A DNA stretch of 64,000 bases, taken from Procambarus clarkii. Its lineage: Eukaryota; Arthropoda; Malacostraca; Decapoda; Cambaridae. The notes under the pieces were generated by a model. It searched no databases. It had not been told where the DNA came from and was given only the letters and a program-made list of their open reading frames with translations. This document shows, in pieces, positions 51,296 to 63,200 of the stretch; position 1 is the stretch's first letter; each line of letters starts with the position of its first letter. The translations under genes were made by a program, and so were the position numbers. The DNA is taken from NCBI RefSeq assembly GCF_040958095.1, contig NC_091160.1, positions 34,737,385 to 34,801,384 on the forward strand, given 5' to 3'.

Positions 51296-51685
51296 AATAG
51301 AATAAGATCCATCATATCTGCATCTGAAACTATGTATGAAGTGTGTCTCCACCACATCACTTACCAATGAATTGACTACTTTATAATCTTAATCCATATA
51401 CAGTATTAATCTTAATACATAGATTAATACATCACTTCTTAATCTTAGTCCATGTTTTACCTGTGTTTATCTGAGAGTCACTAACACTAGTGGCCTTGAT
51501 GAGGACAGGAAGTATTAACTACTGACTGACTACTAATTTTGTATAAACTACTGACACTGAAAAAGTTCTTTCTAATATCTCTGGCTCATATGTACAAAGG
51601 TAACATATGTTATCTTTGGGCATACATTTTGATCAATGAGCTTGTGAGTTGGCAGCATACCCAGGAAGGCAATGTGAGGAAGTAT
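51296..51685. other. Non-genic stretch
   Basis: Contains another short LINE family 2 tail piece on the minus strand near 51480-51512. Confidence 0.4.
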
Positions 51686-52675
51686 GAGGGAGGAGCCAGG
51701 GAGGAGGAGGAGGAGGAGGTAGGAGCCAGGGAGGAGGAGGAGGAGGTAGGAGCCAGGGAGGAGGAGGAGGAGGTAGGAGCCAGGGAGGAGGAGGAGGTAG
51801 GAGGTAGGAGCCAGGGAGGAGGAGGTAGGAGCCAGGGAGGAGGAGGTGGGAGCCAGGGAGGAGGAGGTGGGAGCCAGGGAGGAGGAGGTAGGAGCCAGGG
51901 AGGAGGAGTAGGAGGTAGGAGCCAGGGAGGAGGAGTAGGAGGTAGGAGCCAGGGAGGAGGAGGAGGAGTAGGAGGTAGGAGCCAGGGAGGAGGAGGTAGG
52001 AGCCAGGGAGGAGGAGGTAGGAGCCAGGGAGGAGGAGGAGGAGGTAGGAGCCAGGGAGGAGGAGGTAGGAGCCAGGGGGGAGGAGGTGGGAGCCAGGGAG
52101 GAGGAGGTAGGAGCCAGGGAGGAGGAGGTAGGAGCCAGGGAGGAGGAGGAAGGAGCCAGGGGGGAGGAGGTGGGAGCCAGGGAGGAGGAGGTAGGAGCCA
52201 GGGAGGAGGAGGAGGAGGTAGGAGCCAGGGAGGAGGAGGAAGGAGCCAGGGGGGAGGAGGTGGGAGCCAGGGAGGAGGAGGTAGGAGCCAGGGAGGAGGA
52301 GGAGGAGGTAGGAGCCAGGGGGGAGGAGGTGGGAGCCAGGGGGGAGGAGGTGGGAGCCAGGGGGGAGGAGGTAGGAGCCAGGGAGGAGGAGGAGGAGGTA
52401 GGAGCCAGGGAGGAGGAGGAAGGAGCCAAGCAGGAGGAGGTAGGAGTCAGGGAGGAGGAGGTAGGAGCCAGGGAGGAGGAGGAGGAGGAGGAGGTAGGAG
52501 CCAGGGAGGAGGAGGAGGAGGAGGTAGGAGCCAGGGAGGAGGAGGAGGAGGTAGGAGCCAGGGAGGAGGAGGAAGGAGCCAGGGAGGAGGAGGAGGAGGT
52601 AGGAGCCAGAGAGGAGGAGGAGGAGGTAGGAGCCAGGGAGGAGGAGGAGGAGGTAGGAGCCAGGGGGGGAGGAGG
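51686..52675. repeat. GGA-rich minisatellite
   Basis: About 990 bp of units gtaggagccagggaggaggag with variable numbers of extra gga triplets. The strand asymmetry is extreme (purine-rich +). Open in several frames on both strands because every unit is a multiple of three. Confidence 0.95.
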
Positions 52676-52687
52676 AGGCTGCCCAAC

Positions 52688-52738
52688 ATGGCGGCCGCCA
52701 CGTGGGGCCGCCGCCGCCGGCACTCTTCCACGCACCAG
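52688..52738 (+). CDS. Candidate first exon of glycosyltransferase-like gene (GC-rich)
   Basis: A well-placed ATG (aacATGgcg) encodes MAAATWGRRRRHSSTHQ and ends at the donor accag|gtaaat in phase 0. Joined to 55588 it would give a basic cytosolic tail right before the membrane anchor, as expected of a type II Golgi enzyme. The local CpG richness suits a promoter-proximal exon. It competes with the starts at 54226 and 47651. Confidence 0.45.
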
Positions 52739-53764
52739 GTAAATTATTTGGTTTATTCCCTTATTACTCTCACCATTATTGCATAATGTTTTCATAGGGA
52801 AAATTATTTCCTTTTTGTGGTATGCAAATATGAAGCGTGTGTGTGTTGCGTCCTAAATTTGTGAATGGTTAGATGTATAATATTTTCAGTTATCAGTTAA
52901 TGGTATTTATAAATTATATTGTAAATTAATTAAGTTTATTGCCGTAATGAAGGCAAGAATTTGATGAGTGTAGACAGAACGGGGTGAGTGTGTAGAGGAG
53001 AGACAGAGACAGAGAGAGACAGAGACTGACAGAGAGTGAGAGTGAGAGAGTGGAGGAGTCAGTGAAGACTGTGGTGGCGGTGTGAGAGGTCAGTCTAGTC
53101 ACTGCTCTTAGTCTCCTCTTGTATCCACCATATACTGCTATAGCAAGCTTTATATATATATACCCTATATCCAGCCGTGGGCGGTGGTGCTGGAGGGACT
53201 CGGAAGCTGTAGCTATATATTGATCAACGTACTATACATTTCACATGTTCAATTCAATGCAGTTTCCATAACTGCATTATCCGGTTTACAGTCGTGCATC
53301 TCTATGTAGAAGATGTCCCGATTTACAGGACGATCGTGTTTTGTTTGTCTAATGTCCCTCGAGGTCACTTGACCCTCGACACAAGCCTCGGTGAATCTGA
53401 ACAAATCCACAAAGGCCGTGACGAGGATTCGAACCTACGTCCGAGATCATCCCAGAGGATGATCTATCACACTATTGTGATTTCTGTGTGTCTCGGTGAA
53501 TCTGATAATGATGATAATGATAATTATTACCTCTGATACCACTAGCCTTGAGCCCTTGTTCTCATAGTAACATCCTCAGTGATTGAAGGAGATTAAGCCA
53601 CCCAAGAGATGGCACGGGCATGAATAGCCCCGTAAATATCCTCAGTTATTTTTTAGCACCTTTTGAGCTCCCCCAGTGGCACTGTTGGTGCCACATTGTC
53701 TGGATTTATGGGAATTTAGTTGTTTATGTAAATATTGCTTGCCACTTGTAATGTACGTCCACAG
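52739..53764. other. Non-genic stretch with SINE-like piece
   Basis: Has an (ag)n-like patch at 52995-53050 and a tRNA-like fragment on the minus strand near 53385-53470 (B-box complement gaggattcgaacctacg). Confidence 0.45.
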
Positions 53765-53796
53765 GAAGACTTTCAACCTGCTTCCTGGGACGAGCT

Positions 53797-54212
53797 TCAA
53801 GGGCCAGCCTCAAGGACGAGCCTCAAGGACGAGCTTCAAGGAGCAGCCTCAAGGACGAGCTTCAAGGAGCAGCCTCAAGGACGAGCTTCAAGGAGCAGCC
53901 TCAAGGACGAGCTTCAAGGAGCAGCCTCAAGGACGAGCTTCAAGGAGCAGCCTCAAGGACGAGCTTCAAGGAGCAGCCTCAAGGACGAGCTTCAAGGACC
54001 AGCCTCAAGGACGAGCTTCAAGGAGCAGCCTCAAGGACGAGCTTCAAGGAGCAGCCTCAAGGACGAGCTTCAAGGACCAGCCTCAAGGACGAGCTTCAAG
54101 GAGCAGCCTCAAGGACGAGCTTCAAGGACCAGCCTCAAGGACGAGCTTCAAGGAGCAGCCTCAAGGACCAGCTTCAAGGACCAGCCTCAAGGACGAGCTT
54201 CAAGGAGCACCT
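53797..54212. repeat. 13-bp minisatellite
   Basis: About 32 alternating units of gacgagcttcaag and gagcagcctcaag (or gaccagcctcaag), giving a 26-bp dimer. Thirteen is not a multiple of three, so a frame cycles through all three phases; all are open. It lies directly upstream of the ATG at 54226. Confidence 0.95.
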
Positions 54213-54225
54213 TGACCCCGTCGCC

Positions 54226-54282
54226 ATGTACAGGCACACACGGGAGGGCTCGAGGCTGTCCTCTCGCTGCACACTTATACTG
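54226..54282 (+). CDS. Glycosyltransferase-like exon 1 (chosen start)
   Basis: Encodes MYRHTREGSRLSSRCTLIL with the donor actg|gtatgt, phase 0. The frame is also open upstream through the 13-bp repeat to an acceptor (gtccacag) at 53764, so the repeat could be coding in a longer isoform. Confidence 0.55.
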
Positions 54283-57200
54283 GTATGTTTATTACTGTTC
54301 TGTTAATTATTCACTAATCACTGCTCATTATCTGTTTATTGGGCTGTAATGTTGTTACTCAATATTTTGAAACAGCATTATTAGTGAGCAACTTTGTGCT
54401 GTTTTGATCTGTTTTTGATCGATATATATTTATTAGTTGGTGTGTTTAATATATGTTTTATTGATATTAAGCTAATATAATATTTAGCATTTATACATTA
54501 TTTATAAATTATTTTTATTATTATAAATTATTTTAGATGGCAAATTCCTTGGCGTTCTCATCGACCACAAGCTGAATTTCCAGGGTCACATTCTAAATAT
54601 ATCAAAAAAAGTTTCAAAAACTGTTGGCATCCTTTCTAAGATCAGATATTATGTACCCCGCCCTGCCCTGGTTACTCTCTATTACTCCCTCATCTATCCA
54701 TACCTCAACTATGGTATTTGTGCTTGGGGTTCTACTACCCAAAATCATTTACGTCCTCTCATTACCCAACACAAAGCTGCTATTAGGACAATAACCAACT
54801 CTGGCCCCAGACATCACTCGGTACCCTTACTCAAATCTCTGAATATGTTAGATATTAAGTCACTGCACATTCTCTCTTGTGTATTATACATATATAAAAC
54901 GCTGAACTGTAATGCCAATCCTGACCTCAAAAGCTTCATTGAAGGTTGTAACAGAACCCATGAGCACCACACCAGGAATAAATACAGTTTTGATATTCCT
55001 AGAGTACGACTTAATCAAACTAGAAATGCTCTACAAATCAAGGGACCCAGAATGTGGAATGACCTTCCCAACCATGTTAAAGACTGTACCTCTCTCAACC
55101 AGTTTAAGATAAAAACTAAACAATACCTAATAAATTCCCTGTAACCCTCCTCACTCCTTTATTGTCAACCCATGTCTGTTATTTTATATTATTATTATTA
55201 TTTTTTTTTTTTTTTAATCAACACTGTTTGTCAACCTATTGTATTTGTGCTGCTTTTTCAGTCATGTTCCCCCTTTTTTTTATCTTTATTTGAATTTGTT
55301 TTCAACACTTTTTATTCTTTATGCTCAATTAGTATTAAGTTCTAGATATTAATGTTTTTCTTGCCCGAAACGCATTGCGTAATAGTGGCTTTAGGCATTG
55401 TATGTACTAGCTCTATCTATATATCAATCCATTAATGTAACATCACTTGTATGTATGTACCTTACCTGAATAAACATATTTATTTATTTATTTATTTAAA
55501 TTACAGTGTTTGTATCTCTGTTTGGGATTGGAAACAAGATGTTTAGGGCTACCCCTTACCCAATTTTTATTCTTTTCGCCATGATAGGTAGTAATGGTGG
55601 CTGGTACTGTGGTTCTGGTGACGTTGCGTCCCAAGACTAATGCAGGTGAGAATTGTCTTGAAAGTTGTCTGTCTGTCTTTCCATATTAAGTGGTATCAAC
55701 ATTTTTAACAATCTGAGCAGTTTAACCTAATTCACGGGGAAAGATAAGCCTTCTCCATTTTTAAAATTCACTTTTGTGAGTACTGTACTGTGTTACACAA
55801 TGAATTTAACCTTATTGCAGGGGATTCCTATTTATTGGAAGATGACAGTATGCCAGTGTTAAGGCGTCATTACTCTTCTCACGGCCACCACCACGCTCCC
55901 CGTCACCCGCCTCCCATATGGGGTCAGTCGCACCTCAATCAGGTACTGAGTCTGCTCTCAAACACTATAATAATAATAATAATTAATAATAATAACTCAT
56001 GGCCTAGTTGACTAGGGCGTGAGTGGTGGGTATTCGTGGGAACGCCCACCACATAAGTTCGAACCCTCATCACGGCTCTTACGGATTTTCTCAATAATAA
56101 TAATATGAAATATACATAATATTTGAACCTATTATAGATGAATTCAGTATTTGAATGTTTAGGGATTGCGTATTAAAAATTGCCACTAATGTGCAAAGCA
56201 TTGCAGGCAAAAGCTTAAAATAATTGTCTTATGCTCCTTATGATTAGAAACTTTAAAACTTGTTCCTCTATACTGTATAAAGTATGGTTGTATAATCCAA
56301 CTTCAACACCTAATGTATACATGTAGACATTTCTATATTGATGTTCATCAGATTTTTGTTTCAATAGCATTTAAACAAGTAAAAAATTATGGAGGTTGAT
56401 TTCACTTTATAAAGTAAATATTTGTATTTTTGAAAGTTAAGAGAAATTTGTGTTCCAAATTCACTAAGGCCACTTCTTAAATGTCATCCTATAGTTATCA
56501 GTTTTAGTGAAATATACAACATATTACAAAGTTATATAAACAGTTATTGTGTGTGTAGTGGTTATTAGACAAATAAATCCTTGATATTTTGTTCTATAGC
56601 TCTGAATGAGTTGTATGATGCCGCCCTCGTCAGAGAGAAGGAGTCCAGCCACTTGGGCTGGACGGTAGAGCAAAGGTCTCACTTCATGCAGGTCGGCGTT
56701 CAATCCCCGACTGTCCAAGTGGTTGGGCATCATTCCTTTCTTCCCCGTCCCATCCCAAATCCTTATCCTGAGCCCTTCCAAGTGCTTATATTGTCGTGAT
56801 GGCTTGGCACTTCCCCTGATATTTCTCTTCCCTTCCCTCCTAATTAGTCAGGTCCCCTGGCAGGAGTCCCCATGCTGGTCCTCGTCACCACACGTGACAT
56901 CTCCATAATAAGCAGGTCAGTGTATGTTACATTTACGTATATGATTGGAGTGCTTTTAGCATAAAGGTAAGTACAGTAGTCTCATTATTCTGCTTAGAGC
57001 TTGAAATTGTATATGCCGCGTATATATACTGTATATATAATTATCATTTTTATTTTTTATTTTAGTGAGCATCCTGGTATGGTTGCAAGAGTGACAATCT
57101 CCAATTTTTATTTTTTTTTGTTAGTCTTGAATCCTTGAGGTTCCAGTTGGATGGCACACTGGTAAAATGTCATAAAAACTTACATAAAACAAGGATGAAA

Positions 57201-60200
57201 CCCTGAATATTTTGGTCTCTAGCTGAAATGGAGTGTTAGAAAGAGTTGGAAAATTATTTACTTAATTTCTGCTAAATTCAACACCTGTGTTTATCTGCAT
57301 TTGTTCTCAATATCTATTATAAGTAGTAAGTGAGAGGATATCATAGTCTTATCACGCAAGAATATTCAAGACCTAGAATGGGATGCAACCAGTATTTTCC
57401 TGTATTTATATAATGATTGCTTATTGCAGATCTATTGAAAGTGTTCTGCAAGAAACTGCAGGGAGTGGAATTCACCTCGTTGTATCAGTCCCCAACCCAT
57501 CTCAAGAAGTATTGGATCTTTTACAGGGGTATCCACTGAAGATTCATATTGCTAATAATCCTCAGAAGCTTTCTGACAGAAATGGTGGTGATCATTTCTG
57601 GAGCAAACTCATTCCCAGCTTTTCAGCTGTGAATAATTTCAAGAATATTATCGAGGCATTTTCTGGCACTAATGTATGTATGAGAGACATATTAAATCCA
57701 TTAATTAATATTTTAAGCACTGGAGAGAACATCACAGAGACATCAACGTATGCCCTAACTCTAGAGGAGTTACGAGGAAAAGGAGTTCCATATGAGCAAC
57801 ATCCATATAATCCTTTATATCGAAAAGCTGTAAGTAACTCAAGAGATGAAATTTGGAAAGACACCTTAGGTGAAGGTGTAAGTAAAGACAGACTGTTACA
57901 GGCTGGAAAGAGAATGCACAGAGAAAGTTCACAATGTCAACATAGCAAATATTTCAAAGAAGCTCTTCAATTTGTCAAGACTGCCTTCACAAAGTTTGAG
58001 TACCTTATGCTCCTGGAGACTGGCTATGCTCTTTCCCCAAACTTTGTCAGGTAAATATCATGGATTTGAGTTCTATTTATTTATTTTATTTAGTTATATA
58101 CAAGAAGGTACATTGGGTTTATGAGAGTACAAAGATTTGACATTTTACAAAGCCACTAGCATGCATAGCGTTTCGAGCAGATTACTTTTAATCACTTTTA
58201 TCACTTTCATTTTATATCACTTTTTAATCACTTTTATATTTACAGTACTGTTACAGGGAGCAGTTGTATACATAATAAAGACCATCATCTTTCTAAAAAA
58301 CTAATAATAATAGTAAATCTTCATTAGTATTCCCAATGACATTTACTATCATGAAGTGTAACATTTGGCACTGTGTTTTATTTCCTGTATTCATTTGGAA
58401 GTGTTTGCAGGCAGCACTATATCAAAATATGATGAGCTCTTGCAAAAATGATGACATTAAATTAGGTATTGTACAGTACTTAAGTAATATGAATACATTG
58501 TACTCTCTTTTGGTTCTCAGTTACTTCAGTCAAACACTTGCAGCCATGAAGGAAGATCCATCCATCTATTGTATTTCTGCTCACAATCCTCTCGCTTCAC
58601 CTTTGACCTCTGGCAACATTACGAGTGTTTATCGTTTTGATCACTTTGTTGCTAAAGCAACTTTAATTCCTTCAAAACTAGTGACTGAAATTTTGGAAGA
58701 CTTTGTGATCTATGAAGAAACTAAATCACTGGAAGACAAATCTGCCTTGGTAAGTGTGAAGAACTGGACTTTTTTTTTTTTATTATTATTTTCTACCACA
58801 GACGTGGCCACACATTTACAATGCTAACCAGCATATATACATTTTCTTCTGTCCTCCATGGACAGGGTTAGAGATGTGTTAAACATATAGTTCAGGGGTT
58901 TATTGAACAATCAACCACAGAAGGTGATTCGGTGCTGCGTGACACCTACATTACCGACAACATCTATGTACACCAAACCACAAACCCTCAGAAATATTTA
59001 CCACTTTCTCCAGCATACAATAAATGGATGGTTGGAGTGACATAAATAACAGAGTAATTATTTTCTAAGATCATAGTTAATTCTTCTGGCGCATCAGAGT
59101 GAATGAGGATCTCTGAAGAAAATTGAATAACAAAACTTTGGAGAACATTAAACTATTTTGGAAAGAGAGAAATTATATGCTATTGTTATTTATAAAAAAT
59201 AAGCGTGGTTATGGTTACAGAGTTTGCATATTACATACTGACGTGTTATTTTTGTAAAGTCACTAAGTATGGAAAGTCATTGGAAATATTCTATATATGT
59301 GGGAGAATTAAATGTAGAAATTCAAAGTAGGTGGAAAATCTATCATAATGGGCATTGTTGCAAGACTACAAGATAGGATGTCAGAAGTTATTGCCATGGA
59401 ATAATAATAATAATAATAATGTTGTTCAGGAAATATGCATACATAAGAATATAATACAGAGATATACAGTATTTGAAGATTCAGGGGGTTACATATTAAA
59501 TAAAGCCACTAATACTCAGTGTTTCAGGTAAAACTTTGAATAATTCAGTTAAATTTGTTTATATACAGTATAATGGGGTAAACTAAATAAAAAGTTAGTT
59601 AACACATGTAAGATGTTAAAGAAATTTAGTAATGATATACAATATAAAGGTGATACCTAGTGATGATAGGTAGAGACTACTACATTATAGAATCTGTAGT
59701 TTTAGCAACAGCACAGATAGTGTTGAATTGTTCATTACATTAGTAATGACAGAAAAATATACAAAGGTGCATTTTTGGTAAAGCACTAGAACGCTAAGCG
59801 TTTCGGCCATAACAGAATATACGTACCAGTATCGGCAAAAATTGAATGGTTTAATGGGGGTAAACTTAATAAACAGGAAGTAAGCTAACATACGACTCGA
59901 ATAAATAATTTAGCAAATGATATAAAATGATTAGGTGACTGATAAAAGCAAAGGACTACTGTGTATCAATTCTGAAATGCAATAATAGCAAATTACAAAA
60001 ATATATTTTATTGGATAAGGAAAGGAGTTAAATTTGTTATATGATGTTAAGTAAATATTTCTTAGTTTCTTAGTTTTTATTTTTTTAAACTGGTTAAGAG
60101 ATGTAGAGCTTTTGATCACATTTGGGAGGTCATTCTACAATATGGGTCCCTTGATTTGCATGGCATTTCTGCTTTGGTTGAGTCTCACTCTAGTAATATC

Positions 60201-63200
60201 AAAAAGATACTTGTTTCTAGTGTGGCTACCATGAGTTCTGTTACAGCACTCTAGGAAGTGCTTAAGGTCAGAATTGCAGTTCAGTTTTATAGATATAGAG
60301 GACACTTTAAAGGATGTGCAGACTTGATATTTAACATAGTCAAAGATTTCAGTAAGGGAACAAAATGCTGTCTGGGGCTGGATTTGTTGTTATTCAAATT
60401 GCTGATTTATGTTGAGTAATTAGTGGTTGTAGATAATATTTATGGTTGTAGATCGCCAGGCACAGAGACCATGGGTAAGATATGGATAGATGAGCAAATA
60501 ATAGTGTTACAAGGTATGGCAAGGTATGTCGTATCTGATTCTGAAGAGAATATCCTCTGTTTTAGAAACTTTTTTTGTTATTATTTTGTATATGGCAGTG
60601 GAAATTCAGCTTCTTTATGTGAACACCAAGGAATTTCCCATCTACTCTGCTCATAACTTAGGTATTGTTAATTCTTAGGTTTATGTGATTGCTGGACTTG
60701 TTACCAAACAATATGTAAAATATTTTGTCAATGTTTAGGGTACATTTGTTAGCAGATAGCTACAGATGGATTTTTTTTTTAGTTCGGTATTCATCATGTC
60801 AATTAGAATAAGTGAGTTAGCATGGGAGAAAATGAAGGTGATGTCATCAGCAAATAATTTGCAGAAATATTGACAACCAGAGTGAAAATTTGGTCTAAAT
60901 AGGGAAATTTTAGTTACTAAGTGATGCTGAAGAATGTTTTAAATGCCTTCAACCTACAGGAGTCTTTGGAAATCTGGCTGTCCTGGTGGAGCAGACGGAG
61001 AAGACGTGGCTGTGTTGTGCCAGATGTACCAAGGATATGTCGCCTGCAGGAGCCAGGTGTTACTGACAAGTTTGAAGAGATTAAGGCAACATACAAGGAT
61101 AACCATAACCTCAAATGTCTTCAGGAAGCTCAAGTAATTCTCACCAACACTTCTAGGTTAGTTTATAATTAATATTAAATATTCAAAACATTTAGGATTA
61201 AAATATCAACCAAATTTTCTGTTTAGCAGATTTGTTTTTATAAAGGTAGTATCTGCATCTATTCATTCCTTTGATAATGAATAATAAGAGGACCCTTAAC
61301 AAAGTTTTATGGCCCAATCGAGGCAACTAGAAATGTTACCAAAGTTTACCTAAAGGTAAATCATGCTACGTATCTCACGTGGCCTTGAAGGGGGACAAAA
61401 AGCCAACAGTTTATTATATCTGGGATTTTTTTACAGCAGAATTTTAACCTTAAGTACTGTCTTGGCATTTACAGCTAAAGCACGTAGGTGAGTTAATGGG
61501 TTTGTTATACGGTATTACCCTATAGGTGAAAAAGCATCTGTTGTATATCCGTGCAGGCTTGTTGAGTGTGCACGGCTGCTTCTTGTATGAGCTAAATAGA
61601 TATTTTTAATGAAGTAGTCTAGATTAATATAATTAATAACTCATTGTGTCGGGCCAAAATTTACTGTACATAATTTTGTTTGAGGCCCCTATTAAGCTCC
61701 ACATTTCAGGCAACAATAAAGCTAGTAGATTAAACACATTTTTGTCTGCTATAAGAATTAAATTAATGTACTCTATCACCAGACTTCTCCACTACCAGTA
61801 TAGTCAAGATCTCTATGAAAGCATCACTGCTGCGGAACCCCTTGGTGGGAGCGTTGTCAACTGCAACGATGCACAGTTCTTTCCACATATAATGGTATTC
61901 TCTAATGTTTTATAATATCCAGTTATATTACTTTCACCCTTGTAATAATAGGAATGTAGTTTGTATTCACAAATACATCTAGTTTAAGTTTAGTATTAAA
62001 AATAAATTTCTATTACACGGCTGCAAATTAAAAAAAGCATTGCAAACAATAATAGTGAAGTTATTAGTCATTATAGTACTGTACAATATAAAATGAGAAA
62101 AAATATTTAGAATAAAGACTATAATTAAAGTTAGTGTAATGATGATCCCACCAGTGACATCTCGCTCCAACACAAGTACTCTAAGCAATTACCAAAAAGT
62201 GCCAAGTCCAGAAAGCTATGCAGGTTTCTGGACTTGGTTGTAATGTAACTGGTATTTCACACTTTAAATGAATCCATAATAAAAGAAAATTGGATATTTT
62301 TTAAATTCTTAACTTTAATGTTACAGTAATTTGTATGTAATATTTCTTCGTGAACATTCTCAGACTGCTTTGCTGTCATCCTTGTTCATTCTAGAATGCT
62401 TCAGCCTACATCATCTACATGAAGATGGAAAACTATGATGATGATTTCACCTTTCATCATGTAATGAAGGTTAGTATGCAAGTGAAAAGTACTGAAGTAC
62501 TAGTAGCTTTTATTTTATTCATTGATTGGTTTAATCACATGTATAGTATTACAGTACAGTATTAATTAATGAATAATATCCTGAATCATATCATATAGAG
62601 CTTTAGTAGGTCTTTGATGACAGCCAAAACATATTGGTAAGAAAAGCACACATTAATCCAATTAAACTCTGAACTCGTTAAACTCATACTCTGAATGGCT
62701 TAAAGCTGGTAAAAGAAAGTGAGTAACTGTAGCCAGATGTAAGACTGGGGTGAGAGGTGAGGTAGTGTGGTAGCACAGGGTCCAAATATTGGCAAAAATC
62801 AGTGTCAGCTGGGTATGGTAGTGGCTCTAGTAGGTGGGGACCCCTGTGCCGCTGATGACAATCAGGTCCAGGCACAGGGTACGAGCTATGGGGTGACAAC
62901 AAAAGCAGACAGCAGTTTCTGGTTTGATAAACAGGGTTTTGAAACAGTACTCAGACATACAGGGAAATCCTGTTTAGCAAGATGTGATTAATAGCCATTG
63001 CAGGCTTCACTGGAAGGGTTTTCCAACCATGAACATGGTAGGTGACAGTTCCTGGCCTGAGTACTGTAATGCCTGCGGTAGAAACAGAGTTCCCGTCTAG
63101 TGTGTATTTATTTAGAAGTTGGTGTGATAGTACCAGATAGCACAAAGTTAGGGAACTCTGGTGCTCATGAACTGGCAAAAGTAGCAACCTATAATTCATT

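Larger units (their letters stand above)
54283..55587 (+). other. Glycosyltransferase-like intron 1
   Basis: Intron of 1.3 kb, most of it a LINE family 1 copy. Confidence 0.7.

Noticed and set aside
51539-52795. ORFs of over 400 codons in the GGA-rich array
   Set aside because: Low-complexity repeat translation; only the short segment 52688-52738 has separate exon-like features.
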